Source: Clostridium beijerinckii HUN142 (GTDB lineage Bacteria > Bacillota > Clostridia > Clostridiales > Clostridiaceae). Taken from it: a stretch of 64,000 nt of DNA. The first letter of the stretch is position 1; each line of letters opens with the position of its first letter. Below, piece after piece: positions 8,691 to 18,476 of the stretch. The notes under the pieces are model-generated. The model was not told where the DNA came from, did no database searches, and saw nothing but the letters and a program-made list of their open reading frames with translations. The DNA lies in assembly GCF_000621745.1 (NCBI RefSeq), contig NZ_JHXK01000030.1, positions 1-64,000 on the forward strand. Direction: 5' to 3'. A program made the position numbers and the translations under genes.

Positions 8691-9587
8691 ATGGATGAAG
8701 TAAATAACGAAAATAGTAGAGATTTAATGAGATTAATTCAAGGAAAATTTATAAGGCTAAGTAAAGGCCAGAAATTAATAGCTGAGTACATATTAAAAAA
8801 TTATGATAAAGCAGCATTTATGACAGCGGCTAAATTAGGCATATCTGTGGGAGTCTCTGAATCAACAGTTGTAAGATTTGCGATTGAGCTTGGATTTTCA
8901 GGGTATCCTAAATTACAAAAAGCATTACAAGAACTTATAAAAAATAAATTAACAACTGTACAGAGATTAGAACTTAGAAATGATTATTTTTCTGATGGAG
9001 ATGCTTTAAAAGGCGTGTTAAAAGCTGATATGGAAAATATACGTGCCACTCTTGAAAAAATTAATCAAAATACGTTTGAAGACGTAGTAAAGGGGATTTT
9101 TGAGGCAAATAGAATATACATAATTGGTCTTAGAAGTTCTACTGCTCTTGCTGAGTTTTTAGGGTTTTATCTAAATATAATACTGCAAAATGTTAAAATT
9201 GTAAGCTATGGAATTTCAGATGTCTTTGAACAAATGATAAACGTGGGAGATGGAGATTTAGTTATAGGAATTGGTTTCCCTCGATATGCTGCTAAAACTA
9301 TTGATGCATTAGAATTTTCACAAGATAGAGGAGCCAAAGTGGTTGCGCTCACGGATAGTTTACTATCACCTCTTGCGTCTAAAGCTGATCACACATTAAT
9401 TGCACAAAGTAATATGGCATCATTTGTAGATTCTTTAGTTGCACCTATGTCGGTAATAAATGCACTAATTATCGCAGTTGGAATGAGAGAAAAGGAAAAT
9501 ATATCTGATATTTTTGGTAATTTGGAGCAAATATGGCAGACATATAATGTTTATTCTTATAATAATAGAAATGTTGCAGATGATTAA
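8691..9587 (+). CDS. RpiR/MurR family transcriptional regulator
   Basis: A 298-residue regulator with an N-terminal HTH_6 domain (about 10-85, SVGVSESTVVRFAIELGFSGYPKLQ) and a C-terminal SIS sugar-phosphate domain (about 125-260, IYIIGLRSSTALAEFLGF and VIGIGFPRYAAKTIDAL). Such proteins sense phosphosugars or related metabolites. No sugar gene is adjacent: it stands alone between rluB and the CCA transferase gene with its own terminator, so the regulon is unknown. AGGAAGG gives the start. Confidence 0.9.
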   Translation: MDEVNNENSRDLMRLIQGKFIRLSKGQKLIAEYILKNYDKAAFMTAAKLGISVGVSESTVVRFAIELGFSGYPKLQKALQELIKNKLTTVQRLELRNDYFSDGDALKGVLKADMENIRATLEKINQNTFEDVVKGIFEANRIYIIGLRSSTALAEFLGFYLNIILQNVKIVSYGISDVFEQMINVGDGDLVIGIGFPRYAAKTIDALEFSQDRGAKVVALTDSLLSPLASKADHTLIAQSNMASFVDSLVAPMSVINALIIAVGMREKENISDIFGNLEQIWQTYNVYSYNNRNVADD

Positions 9588-9602
9588 AATTCTAGTAAAT
9601 AG

Positions 9603-9640
9603 AGCTGTTCTCAGAGTTATAATGAGGGCAGCTTGTTTTA
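9603..9640 (+). terminator. terminator after the RpiR regulator
   Basis: AGCTGTTCTCA pairs with TGAGGGCAGCT (two wobbles), followed by a TTTTATT-type tract. Confidence 0.75.
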
Positions 9641-9694
9641 TTAAATAAAGAAACATTTATTTTAATAGGAATGATAATGTTAGGGGTGAAAATA

Positions 9695-11020
9695 TTGAAT
9701 ATTAGAATAAATATACCTAAAAATGTTAGGCTAATTATTGATATAATGCTAAAGAATGGTTATGAAGCTTATTTGGTTGGAGGATGTGTTAGAGATTGTA
9801 TTCTAGGAAAAGAACCTAAAGATTGGGATATAACAACTAATGCTAAGCCACTAGAAATAGTGGCGTTATTTGATAAAGTTATATTAACTGGATTAAAGCA
9901 TGGAACAGTTACAATAATATTGGATAAAGAGAGTTATGAGATAACAACTTATAGATCTGACGGTGAATATGAAGACAATAGACATCCTAAAGAGGTTAAG
10001 TTTGTGAGTTCTTTAAAGGAAGATTTAGCAAGAAGAGATTTTACAATTAATTCAATGGCATATAATGAGATAAATGGATTAGTGGATTATTTTAATGGAG
10101 TAGAGGATTTATGCAGGAAAGTAATAAAAACTGTAGGAGATCCTAAAAAAAGATTTAATGAAGATGCGTTAAGAATGCTTAGAGCAATTAGGTTTTCTGC
10201 TCAACTAGATTTTGATATTGACAGGTTAACACTAAATTCAATAAAGGAACTTAAGGATAATATAAAAAACATATCAAAAGAGAGAATCCGAGAAGAATTT
10301 AACAAGATATTGCTTAATAATCCAAGAAAAATAGAAACACTGAGGGAATGTGGGATTTTAGAATACATAGTACCAGGAATAAGCAAAATCTATAATTTTA
10401 ATCAAAATAGTTCTTATCATTTACAGGATTTATATAATCATACTATTATAGCAACTGAGATGGTAGAGCCAAAAATATATTTGAAATTGAGCATGCTATT
10501 TCATGAATTTGGAAGGACTTGTATAAGAAAAACTGATGAAAATGGTATTTCACATTACTGTTCTTATTCAAAAGAATCTTCAAGAATGGCTAGTGAAATA
10601 TTGAAATATTTAAAATATGATAATGATATACTTAATAAAGTTATAATTCTTGTACAGTACCATGATTATATAATGGAAAACAAAGTATCTATAAAAAAAC
10701 TACTAAGTAAAATAGGTATAGATCTTTTTAAAGATTTAATTAAAATTCAGCGAGCAGATATACTTGCTCAGGATTCTAAATACTCTAGAAAACATTTAAT
10801 AAATTTAGCTGAGGCTGAAAGTATTCTTAATGAAATAATTGATAACGATGAGTGTTTTACTTTAAAGAATTTAAAAATTAATGGTGGAGATTTATTATCT
10901 CTAGGATTTAATAAAGGAAAAGAGATTGGAGAAGTCCTGAATTATTTGCTGGATATTGTAATTGAAAATCCTAAATGGAATGAGAAACAGGAACTAATTA
11001 AATTAGCTATGAAAAGATGA
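9695..11020 (+). CDS. cca: CCA tRNA nucleotidyltransferase
   Basis: Adds or repairs the 3' CCA end of tRNAs. The nucleotidyltransferase motifs are clear: LVGGCVRDCILGK, then DWDITTNA, then RRDFTINSMAY and the ALRMLRAIRFSAQLDF block. A C-terminal HD-like domain follows, but its usual His-Asp pair reads HE (LFHEFGR), so hydrolase activity is doubtful. The start is uncertain: a TTG at 9695 has AGGGGTG at ideal spacing, while ATGs at 9671 and 9677 have weaker sites; the latter would add up to eight residues. Monocistronic, with a very strong terminator. Confidence 0.92.
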   Translation: MNIRINIPKNVRLIIDIMLKNGYEAYLVGGCVRDCILGKEPKDWDITTNAKPLEIVALFDKVILTGLKHGTVTIILDKESYEITTYRSDGEYEDNRHPKEVKFVSSLKEDLARRDFTINSMAYNEINGLVDYFNGVEDLCRKVIKTVGDPKKRFNEDALRMLRAIRFSAQLDFDIDRLTLNSIKELKDNIKNISKERIREEFNKILLNNPRKIETLRECGILEYIVPGISKIYNFNQNSSYHLQDLYNHTIIATEMVEPKIYLKLSMLFHEFGRTCIRKTDENGISHYCSYSKESSRMASEILKYLKYDNDILNKVIILVQYHDYIMENKVSIKKLLSKIGIDLFKDLIKIQRADILAQDSKYSRKHLINLAEAESILNEIIDNDECFTLKNLKINGGDLLSLGFNKGKEIGEVLNYLLDIVIENPKWNEKQELIKLAMKR

Positions 11021-11058
11021 AGCTGGAATTTATTAATATAGCGTATGTTAATAATCAT

Positions 11059-11113
11059 AAGGTACATATTTAAAATAAGTAACTCTTATTTTAAATATGT
11101 ACCTTTTATTTTG
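11059..11113 (+). terminator. terminator of cca
   Basis: A perfect 21-bp stem (11059-11079 with 11085-11105), 5-base loop, then a T-rich tract. An unusually long stem. Confidence 0.9.
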
Positions 11114-11293
11114 ATTTTCTTAACTTATATTTGTAAATACTTAATTTCTTGTTTACTTTAATTTATTATACAGAGTCTCTTAAATAGGGAAAATAATCAT
11201 AAGATTGTATTTTGTAGAATAATTGGATATAATTATATTAAAATTCAAGGAAAATTTGACATTTAAGAAAAAATTAAGAGTGGAGATAGGATT

Positions 11294-12325
11294 ATGATAG
11301 ATTTAATATTTTCGAATGTGCAAGAAGCGTCAAATTTCACGAATAGTAATACTAGTATGGGATTTGTATTATTTTCAAATGTAGAAAATGTTATAGAATT
11401 ATCCCAATTAGTATCTACAAACGTGATACTTTGTTCTACGTCTGGCGAGTATGGAAAATATGGTTATGAAAATGGAATTATTTCAGGATTTCAGTATGAA
11501 CTTTGTGATGGGGAAGTAATAGAAATACTTCATCCACCAATAAAAAGTATAAATAATTTAAAAGAGGCTTATAAAAAAATAAAAAACAATAAGAATGCTT
11601 TTGCACTTTTGTTATGCGATGGTTTAACTGGAATGGAAGAAAGCACTATAGGTACGCTATATTTTGTAGATGATAATTTTAAAGTCATAGGTGGAAGTGC
11701 TGGGGATAATCTTAAGTTTAAAGAAACATTCATATTTATAGGCGGAAGACGTGTTTGTAGTGCAGTGATCTTCTTTAATATAAAAAGAAGAACTACTATA
11801 ATTAAGGAGAATATATACATACCAATGGGACAAAGGCTATTAGTCACAGAAGCTGATCCTATAAGTAGGACAATAAAGGCATTTAATAAAGTTCCGGCCA
11901 GTACTGAATATGCAAGAGTTTTAAACATAAAAGAAAGTGAACTTCCTAATTATTTTATGAATAATCCTTTAGGTAAAATATATGAAGATGAAATTTTTAT
12001 ATCTTCGCCTATGAAAGTAAATCCTGATAAATCAATTACATTTTATAGCCAAGTTATGTCAAGTACTTTCGTAGAGGTTCTAAAGCCTGTAGATCCAGCA
12101 AGTCAAATAAGAGATACAGTTAGAAAAATTGGATTTAAACCTAGCTTTATGTTATCAATTCATTGCATATTAAGAAGTTTGAAATTTCAACAAGATAATA
12201 TTTGGAAAGAAATAGATAAAGAAATCCTTTCGTTTTGCCCTAATACTACCGGATTTATAAGCTATGGAGAGCAATTTTATAAAAAACATGTAAATCAAAC
12301 TATGGTAATATTAGCAGTCGAATAA
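11294..12325 (+). CDS. FIST-domain sensory protein
   Basis: A 343-residue cytoplasmic protein with the FIST_N pattern (FVLFSNVENVIELSQLVSTNVILCSTSGEYG, then FALLLCDGLTGMEE and VIGGSAGD) and a FIST_C half (near 220-330, ending HVNQTMVILAVE). FIST domains are thought to bind small ligands, possibly amino acids, in signalling. No membrane segment. Only 15 bases separate it from the soluble chemotaxis-type transducer encoded next, with a good AGGGAGG between them, so the two probably form one sensory unit. Confidence 0.88.
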   Translation: MIDLIFSNVQEASNFTNSNTSMGFVLFSNVENVIELSQLVSTNVILCSTSGEYGKYGYENGIISGFQYELCDGEVIEILHPPIKSINNLKEAYKKIKNNKNAFALLLCDGLTGMEESTIGTLYFVDDNFKVIGGSAGDNLKFKETFIFIGGRRVCSAVIFFNIKRRTTIIKENIYIPMGQRLLVTEADPISRTIKAFNKVPASTEYARVLNIKESELPNYFMNNPLGKIYEDEIFISSPMKVNPDKSITFYSQVMSSTFVEVLKPVDPASQIRDTVRKIGFKPSFMLSIHCILRSLKFQQDNIWKEIDKEILSFCPNTTGFISYGEQFYKKHVNQTMVILAVE

Positions 12326-12340
12326 AGGGAGGATATTAAT

Positions 12341-13300
12341 ATGTTTAAATTTAAAAGCAAAGAAATAAGAACTATACAAAATCAAAATGAGGTTAACATT
12401 AACGAAAAAGAAGAACACTTTCTATATATAGATGAAGTTATGGAGTTAACGACTATAATCGAAAACAATATAAGAACAATTATTAATGAAGAAGAAAATG
12501 TGACGTATGGGGTAGATAGGCTTCTTAAAGGAGCTGAATATACTACTAACCAAACAGAAAATGTTAATGAGTATTTACAAGTTTTATCTAATAACAGCGA
12601 TAAGACAGGAAATCTCGTAAAGGATGTGTTTTTCAGTCTTGATAATTCTCAAAAAGAAATAGATAATGCAAGAAATGATTTTAATGAATTAATTAATCAA
12701 GTCGGTATAGTTTCTAGGGTTTTTGATGAATTTATCAATTTGATTTCAGAGATACAAAATCAATATAACAGCATTCAAGGGTTCGCTAATATTATAAATG
12801 GAATTGCTCAACAAACAAATTTATTGTCATTAAATGCAGCTATTGAAGCAGCTAGAGTTGGTGAAGCAGGAAAAGGGTTTACTGTTGTAGCTAATGAAAT
12901 AAAAAAACTTTCTGTTGATACTCAGAAAAATGCTAAAGATATTATGAATTCTTTAGAGCATTTAACAAAATCAATGGAGCAATTATCTAGTAAATCAAAT
13001 GAAGGAACTGAGGTTATAAATAAAACTACAAGTATTATTGAAGGATCTTCATCTATATTAGATAAAATAGTAGATGCAGAGTCAGAAGTATATAAACATG
13101 TACAAGGAGTTCAAGAGTCTCAAAAGAATAATTTATATGGAATAAAGGAAATATCAACAAATTTAACTAATTTAGTTGAGAAATCAAGAACCGAAAATCA
13201 ACAATTACAAAATATAGTATATAGCATACAGAAAAAAGGTGATTGTTATCTAAATATACTTAATTATATAAATCAAGTTAAGATTCTTAAAAAGGAATAA
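12341..13300 (+). CDS. soluble methyl-accepting chemotaxis-type transducer
   Basis: A 319-residue protein without membrane segments, almost wholly coiled coil. The conserved MCP signalling hairpin is present near residues 153-192 ([20 protein letters not shown], then [15 protein letters not shown]). About 150 residues upstream form a helical region without a recognisable PAS or HAMP domain, so input probably comes from the neighbouring FIST protein. It should control CheA/CheW or a chemotaxis-like kinase elsewhere on the chromosome. Transcribed with the FIST gene. Confidence 0.9.
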   Translation: MFKFKSKEIRTIQNQNEVNINEKEEHFLYIDEVMELTTIIENNIRTIINEEENVTYGVDRLLKGAEYTTNQTENVNEYLQVLSNNSDKTGNLVKDVFFSLDNSQKEIDNARNDFNELINQVGIVSRVFDEFINLISEIQNQYNSIQGFANIINGIAQQTNLLSLNAAIEAARVGEAGKGFTVVANEIKKLSVDTQKNAKDIMNSLEHLTKSMEQLSSKSNEGTEVINKTTSIIEGSSSILDKIVDAESEVYKHVQGVQESQKNNLYGIKEISTNLTNLVEKSRTENQQLQNIVYSIQKKGDCYLNILNYINQVKILKKE

Positions 13301-13353
13301 TACTATACAAAAAAATTAGAATAGTGAGCACACCAATAAATATAAAGTAATAA

Positions 13354-13390
13354 AAGATGATCCTAGTAAAACTCATCTTCTATTATTTTA
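13354..13390 (+). terminator. weak terminator after the transducer gene
   Basis: AAGATGA and TCATCTT form a 7-bp stem with a 12-base loop, followed by a T-rich stretch. Confidence 0.4.
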
Positions 13391-13533
13391 AATACATATA
13401 ATTAAGTTTATAAGGGTTAAAATGTTTAAAGATTAGTGATATAATTGTTCTGTTAGCAAATTGTGGTACAATTTCATTATCGGTGGTAACAACTAGATAA
13501 TGCTTAAGATTTTAATATTAAGGAGAAAACATA

Positions 13534-13803
13534 ATGGAGAATGTTATTAATTATATGGAAATATGGGTTAAGGAGTATATGGAAATTTTGTTAGCAAAAA
13601 CAGATGGATGTAAATGCGATAAATGTAAAAGAGACATCTTCACACTTTCTCTTAACAATTTAAAACCGTATTATGTAGCGACACCTTTGGGAAAGATAAT
13701 GGCTAAAATAGAAAGTACTAAACAACAAGTTGAAACTGATATAATAGTACAAGTTACAACAGCGATAAAAAAGGTTAGTGATAACCCTAATCATGATAGA
13801 TAA
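13534..13803 (+). CDS. ComFB family protein
   Basis: An 89-residue protein matching the late-competence ComFB family: an N-terminal helix (ENVINYMEIWVKEYMEILLAK), a Cys cluster CKCDKCKRDIFTLSLNNL and the PxY segment NLKPYYVATPLGKIMAKIE. Four-Cys spacing suggests zinc binding. ComFB-like proteins occur as free-standing regulators and some bind cyclic dinucleotides; the role here is unknown. AAGGAG precedes the start. It follows the FIST/transducer genes but is separated by about 230 bases. Confidence 0.85.
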   Translation: MENVINYMEIWVKEYMEILLAKTDGCKCDKCKRDIFTLSLNNLKPYYVATPLGKIMAKIESTKQQVETDIIVQVTTAIKKVSDNPNHDR

Positions 13804-13901
13804 ATATTTCAGAAAAATATTACTAATCATACTCAGAATCTCAAAAAACTATAAAATTTTCTTTTAAAAGAGCGGCTTTATTTTATGGCTTTGGTGGTGT
13901 T

Positions 13902-14696
13902 TTACCAGTTTCCGCTAGAACCACCACCACCAGAGGAACCACCACCGAAGCCGCCAAAACCACCACCAGATGACCCGCCTCTGGGACCATTACCTCTAAA
14001 GATATTGCTCCAGAAAATAATCTGAAGTAACGAAAAAGAAATTCTACCTCTATTAAATATAATATCTAGAAATAGTAGGCCTAATACGATACTTCCGAAT
14101 ATCTTAGTTCCGGTATTAGACTTGACAACATTCGTATTTTTTTCTGAGATATTTAATGATTTATCTAGAGTAACATTATATTCTTTTGCGATATGATCGC
14201 AGAAAGTACTATAAGAATTAAGTAACCCTTCACTGTATTTTCCTTCTATAAAGCTAGGTTTAGCAATTGATTCCATGATTCTATTGCTTAAAACATCTGG
14301 AATAGCACCTTCAAGTCCGCGGCCAACTTCAACTCTCCATGCCCTATCATTTAACGCTAAAAGAATTAACAAACCATTATCTTTACCTTTTTCTCCGATT
14401 CCCCATGATCTAAAAAGAGTATTAGCATAGTCCTCAATAGGAACATTACTAGTTGAATTTATGATAACTACAACAGCTTGTGCCCCAGTTTTATTTTCTA
14501 ATTCCTTTCCGATAGAAATTAAACTATTTAATTCAGTTTCATTGAATATATTAACATAATCATTTAAATATTTGTAAGAAGTCGGAGAAGGAACCTTACT
14601 TTCAGCGTTTGCTGGAAGGAGGAAAAGGGAAAAGGCAACTAAAAGAAGAGAAAATAATAATGATTTTAAAGATTTATGTATTAATTTTATTATCAT
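13902..14696 (-). CDS. TPM-domain protein (YgcG type), secreted and membrane-anchored
   Basis: A 264-residue protein: N-terminal signal segment (about 8-31), TPM domain (about 40-180, with YLNDYVNIFNETEL and RSWGIGEKGKDNGLLILLALNDRAWRVE in pieces), a second hydrophobic segment near 200-215, and a low-complexity Gly/Ser tail (GGGFGGFGGGSSGGGGSSGNW). TPM domains occur in thylakoid and bacterial envelope proteins; a phosphatase or chaperone role has been proposed. Its ATG overlaps the stop codon of lemA by four bases, a coupled pair that is widespread in bacteria. Confidence 0.9.
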   Translation of the reverse strand: MIIKLIHKSLKSLLFSLLLVAFSLFLLPANAESKVPSPTSYKYLNDYVNIFNETELNSLISIGKELENKTGAQAVVVIINSTSNVPIEDYANTLFRSWGIGEKGKDNGLLILLALNDRAWRVEVGRGLEGAIPDVLSNRIMESIAKPSFIEGKYSEGLLNSYSTFCDHIAKEYNVTLDKSLNISEKNTNVVKSNTGTKIFGSIVLGLLFLDIIFNRGRISFSLLQIIFWSNIFRGNGPRGGSSGGGFGGFGGGSSGGGGSSGNW

Positions 14697-15259
14697 TTTG
14701 CAAAATCTACTGAAGGAACTTCTTTTGAACCTTCGCTAGCTTTATAAAGTGGTTTTTCTTGAAAACCGAATAATGAAGATACTATATTGCTTGGAAAACT
14801 TCTTCTTTTAGTATTATAATTTGTTGCGGCAGTATTATAATCTTGCCTTGCTATTGCAATTCTATTTTCTGTTCCTTCCAACTGAACTGATAAATCTCTG
14901 AAATTTTGATTAGATTTTAGATCAGGATAATTTTCTACTATAGCCAATAATCTTGAAAGAGAACCAGAAAGCTGATTATCAGCATTAGCCTGTTCCTGTA
15001 TATTCGTTGCACCAGATAACCTGCTTCTTGCATTAGCGATATCAGTAAATATAGATTTCTCTTGAGTAGCATAGCCTTTAACTGTATTAACTAAATTAGG
15101 AATTAGATCTGATCTTCTTTGTAATTGAGTATCAATATTTGAAGATGCAGAATTAGTAGTCTGTTCTAGAGAAACCAACTGATTATAGCCACTTATAGGA
15201 ATACCTACTATTATCAAAATTATTACTACAATTATTGCTATTTTTGTACCTTTTCGCAT
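14693..15259 (-). CDS. lemA: LemA family protein
   Basis: A 188-residue membrane-anchored coiled-coil protein: hydrophobic segment at about 7-27 and then the LemA domain with QRRSDLIPNLVNTVKGYA, a long helical stretch and YNTKRRSFPSNIVSSLFGF. Function is not established; it is nearly always paired with a TPM protein as here. AAAGGAGG lies upstream of the ATG. Confidence 0.93.
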   Translation of the reverse strand: MRKGTKIAIIVVIILIIVGIPISGYNQLVSLEQTTNSASSNIDTQLQRRSDLIPNLVNTVKGYATQEKSIFTDIANARSRLSGATNIQEQANADNQLSGSLSRLLAIVENYPDLKSNQNFRDLSVQLEGTENRIAIARQDYNTAATNYNTKRRSFPSNIVSSLFGFQEKPLYKASEGSKEVPSVDFAK

Positions 15260-15536
15260 TAAAAAGCCTCCTTTCTAAGTTAATTATATTATGTGCAGAA
15301 ATATAAATTTTATATAGTAAATTAACTATATAACAAAATATCAAAAGAGCGCCTAAAACTATCAAATACGAAATTTGAGACTAAATACGGAGAATTTTGT
15401 GGAATTATAATTTAGATATAATAAAAATAAGTATGAATTTATTTTTATTAGTGAATTATTATAAATTTTAAGGATATGCTGAAATAATTATGCTAATATG
15501 TTAAAATATAATAAATTTACAATTAGGAGATTAAAA

Positions 15537-16457
15537 ATGGTCTATATTTTAGAGAATGATATATTAAAAAGTGATGCATTGGAAAATATTGTTATAAATA
15601 ATAATAAATCATTTGTTGTTTCTATTAGATTTGATGAGCTTAAATCGGTTTCCGATATCCTAAATATAAACGAAAAATTATTATATGAGTGCATAAATGG
15701 AAGAACATCTAAATTTGAAAGTTATGAAGGATTAGATTACATATCTTTAAAGATTCCGCAAGTTAACAATGTGTTGAAAACATCAAAAAAAGTAAGTATG
15801 TTTCTTCAGAAAAACGTACTTGTATTTGTAAGTGATGAAAATGATATTTTAGAAGAGGTTATTTGTAAGTGTAGGTCAGGTGAGATTAAAGGCTTAAATC
15901 TTAGCAAACTCTTATATGCATTTTTTGATAAACTTACATTTGAGGATACCTATCATATCGAAGAACTTGAATATGAAATTGCAGCACTTGAAGAAGGGTT
16001 AATAACTTCAAAGAGTGATAATTATTTGAAGAAGATTGTTATGTTAAGAAAAAAATTATTAAAATTAAAGCGTTATTATGAAAGGTTTTTAAATATTGCA
16101 GAATCTATAGAAGAAAATGATAATGGACTGATTGATAAAAAAATAATAAGATACTTTAGAATGTTCACTAATCGTATTAATAGATTGTATCAGAATGTGA
16201 ATAATCTTAGGGATTATGTTACACAAGTTAGAGAGGCATATCAAGCGCAAGTTGATATAAATCAAAATCAATTAATGAGGTTATTCACAGTGGTTACCAC
16301 TATATTTTTGCCACTTACTCTTATAGTAGGGTGGTATGGGATGAATTTTAATATGCCAGAATATAGTTGGAGCTATGGATATCCCTTTGTAATTTCAATA
16401 AGTGTTAGTGTAGTTGTATTATGCGGAGTGTGGTTTAAGAAGAATAAGTGGTTATAA
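15537..16457 (+). CDS. corA: CorA family divalent-cation channel
   Basis: A 306-residue CorA-type Mg2+ (or Co2+/Ni2+) channel. The large N-terminal cytoplasmic domain and long helix are followed by two C-terminal membrane segments (about 250-270 and 285-303) bracketing the signature YGMNFNMPE. The start at 15537 is chosen because TAGGAGA precedes it at the right spacing; a longer in-frame start at 15498 has none. No Mg-sensing leader was seen. It converges on the Ca2+/H+ exchanger gene with a shared hairpin between them. Confidence 0.92.
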   Translation: MVYILENDILKSDALENIVINNNKSFVVSIRFDELKSVSDILNINEKLLYECINGRTSKFESYEGLDYISLKIPQVNNVLKTSKKVSMFLQKNVLVFVSDENDILEEVICKCRSGEIKGLNLSKLLYAFFDKLTFEDTYHIEELEYEIAALEEGLITSKSDNYLKKIVMLRKKLLKLKRYYERFLNIAESIEENDNGLIDKKIIRYFRMFTNRINRLYQNVNNLRDYVTQVREAYQAQVDINQNQLMRLFTVVTTIFLPLTLIVGWYGMNFNMPEYSWSYGYPFVISISVSVVVLCGVWFKKNKWL

Positions 16458-16464
16458 ATGAAAT

Positions 16465-16503
16465 GATGCCTCATAATTTCCTAAATAAGAAAATTATGAG
16501 GCA
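16465..16503. terminator. shared terminator between convergent corA and cax
   Basis: A 14-bp stem ATGCCTCATAATTT with its complement, loop about 11 bases, lying between two convergent genes. Confidence 0.75.
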
Positions 16504-16539
16504 TTAACATTAAAATGAAATTAGATTATTTTTTAAACC

Positions 16540-17586
16540 TTATAAAATAAAGAATGACGCTGCAACTATTAAATAGACAGCAAGGAGTTGAACCCCCTCC
16601 AACCAATTTGATTCTCCATCGTTAGAAACTCTATTAGCTATTAATACGGCAACTATAAGGCCAATCAGCTCAAATTCATTAAAAACAATACTCATAGGAG
16701 TAAATAACAAACTTAAAAATATTAATACTGGTGCTACAAATAATATAATTTGCAAGCTTGAGCCAATAGCTATTTCCAAAGCAACATCCATTTTATTTTT
16801 CATTGCCATAACAATAGAAGTACTATGTTCGGCTGCATTTCCTATAATAGGGATTAAAATAATACCAACGAAAAATTCACTAAGACCTAAACTTGAAGTT
16901 ATAGATTCTATTCCGCTTACTAAGAATTCACTTTCAATAGCTATTAATACTGTAGCAGTAACTAATATAGCTATCGCTTTTTTTAATGTCCATTTAGCAC
17001 TACCTTCTTCTTCGTGAGAAACTGTATAAATATCTTTGTGAGTAAAGAATGAAAAAATAAGACTTAAAATGTAAATAGAAAGCATTACTATTGCAACTAT
17101 TATACTTAATCCTTCATATCTAGTATTCAAAAGAGTAGGGTCTACAGTATGGGTAAATAAAGCAGGTACACACAAGCCAACAACAGCAAATAGTAACATA
17201 CTTGAAGAAACTTCAACAACTCTTTTGTTAAAAGTCTGAGTTTTATGTTTTAATCCTCCAGCAAGCATACTGGCACCAAGCACTAATAATATATTGCCTA
17301 TTACAGACCCAGCGATAGAAGATTTGACAACATCAAAAAGACCTTCTTTAAGAGCAAAAAATGATATTATTAGTTCTGTTGCATTTCCGAAGGTGCCATT
17401 TAAAAAGCCGCCAATTTTGGGGCCTGAGTAGAATGAAATTTCTTCAGTTGCTTCACCCATAAGTCCAGCCAGTGGTACTATAGATAATGCTGCAAGTATA
17501 AACATTATTGATGGAGATACATGCATAACAAATTCTGCTATAAAGCTTATTGGAATAAAAATAAGCATGTATTTTAGTAATTTCAT
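16540..17586 (-). CDS. cax: calcium/proton exchanger (CaCA superfamily)
   Basis: A 348-residue antiporter with about 11 membrane segments. The two inverted alpha-repeat signatures are visible: GFLNGTFGNATELIISFFA near residue 60-80 and FVGIILIPIIGNAAEHSTS near 240-260, each with the essential Glu. It exports Ca2+ in exchange for H+. GGAGG precedes the start. Length fits bacterial and yeast-like CAX proteins. Confidence 0.93.
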   Translation of the reverse strand: MKLLKYMLIFIPISFIAEFVMHVSPSIMFILAALSIVPLAGLMGEATEEISFYSGPKIGGFLNGTFGNATELIISFFALKEGLFDVVKSSIAGSVIGNILLVLGASMLAGGLKHKTQTFNKRVVEVSSSMLLFAVVGLCVPALFTHTVDPTLLNTRYEGLSIIVAIVMLSIYILSLIFSFFTHKDIYTVSHEEEGSAKWTLKKAIAILVTATVLIAIESEFLVSGIESITSSLGLSEFFVGIILIPIIGNAAEHSTSIVMAMKNKMDVALEIAIGSSLQIILFVAPVLIFLSLLFTPMSIVFNEFELIGLIVAVLIANRVSNDGESNWLEGVQLLAVYLIVAASFFIL

Positions 17587-17933
17587 AAAATATTGCCTCC
17601 TTGAATAATTATTATAAATCTAGTAACTTTAACTAATTTTAATTATAAACCTAAATATGATTTGAATAATATTTAGTGTTTAATAAATATATCATAATAT
17701 TATAAACTATAATTTGACATTATGCTATATTTTTCTAATTAGCAAAATAGCTAAAGTTATTTGTATTTTATTTTAGAAATAGGAAACTATTTTATTATTT
17801 ACATTTTATATGGTATATTAATATAAGAAATTAGTGTATATAAATGCAAAGTAATGTTGTATAGGGAAATATATGCTATTATTGTAAGTGAATTATATAA
17901 TTATAAAATTATTTAAATCAAGGAGGGACTGAA
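17587..17933. other. divergent intergenic region
   Basis: Very AT-rich DNA between the divergent exchanger and glyoxalase genes. It should hold both promoters; I see no gene or strong structure in it. Confidence 0.5.
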
Positions 17934-18311
17934 ATGTCAGTAAAAATGTTGCATACATGTATTAGAGTTAAAAATTTAGAGGAATCTTTAAAGTTTTATA
18001 GAGATGCATTAGGTCTTATAGAAACTAGAAGAAAGGAATTCCCAGAACATAAATTCACTCTTGTTTATCTATCAAATGAGATGGGTGGGTATGAAATCGA
18101 ACTTACCTACAATTATGGTGTTGAAAAATATGATTTAGGAAATGGATTTAGCCATACTGCAATAGGTGTTGAAAATTTAGAAGAAATGAGAGAAAAACAT
18201 ATAGAGCTAGGATACGAAGTTACACCTTTGAAAGGATTACCGGGTGAAAAACCAGGATATTATTTTGTAACTGATCCAGATGGATATAAAGTAGAAGTTA
18301 TACGAAGATAG
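17934..18311 (+). CDS. gloA: lactoylglutathione lyase-like VOC protein (glyoxalase I)
   Basis: A 125-residue vicinal-oxygen-chelate protein with two beta-alpha-beta-beta-beta units. It shows LHTCIRVKNLEESLKFYRDALG, IELTYNYG, GFSHTAIGVENLEEM and the last block YYFVTDPDGYKVEVI. The likely metal ligands are His (HTCIRV), Glu (IELTYN), His (SHTAIGV) and Glu (KVEVI), as in glyoxalase I. It probably detoxifies methylglyoxal; Clostridium lacks glutathione, so the thiol partner is unknown. Confidence 0.88.
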   Translation: MSVKMLHTCIRVKNLEESLKFYRDALGLIETRRKEFPEHKFTLVYLSNEMGGYEIELTYNYGVEKYDLGNGFSHTAIGVENLEEMREKHIELGYEVTPLKGLPGEKPGYYFVTDPDGYKVEVIRR

Positions 18312-18351
18312 TATTTTGATATCTGAAAACAATAAATTATGTTAGATAAAG

Positions 18352-18386
18352 AGAGATTGCGGGAATATAAAAGTAATCTCTTTTTA
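18352..18386 (+). terminator. terminator of the glyoxalase gene
   Basis: AGAGATT / AATCTCT stem followed by TTTTT. Confidence 0.75.
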
Positions 18387-18476
18387 TATTTAAGTAATGT
18401 AGAATTGGATATGTAAAGATATACACTTATATGGTATAATTTAGTAATATATTTAGAATAGAGAAGGTTGGATTTT

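Noticed and set aside
11569..11928. Open frame of 119 codons on the minus strand
   Set aside because: Shadow of the FIST gene; no ribosome site and hydrophobic composition caused by the reverse of charged codons.
13440..13530. Riboswitch before the ComFB gene
   Set aside because: No conserved aptamer core was found for any class I know.
18468..18476. TTG start for the PBP gene
   Set aside because: The ribosome site AGAAGG touches the TTG; ATG 18477 has proper spacing.
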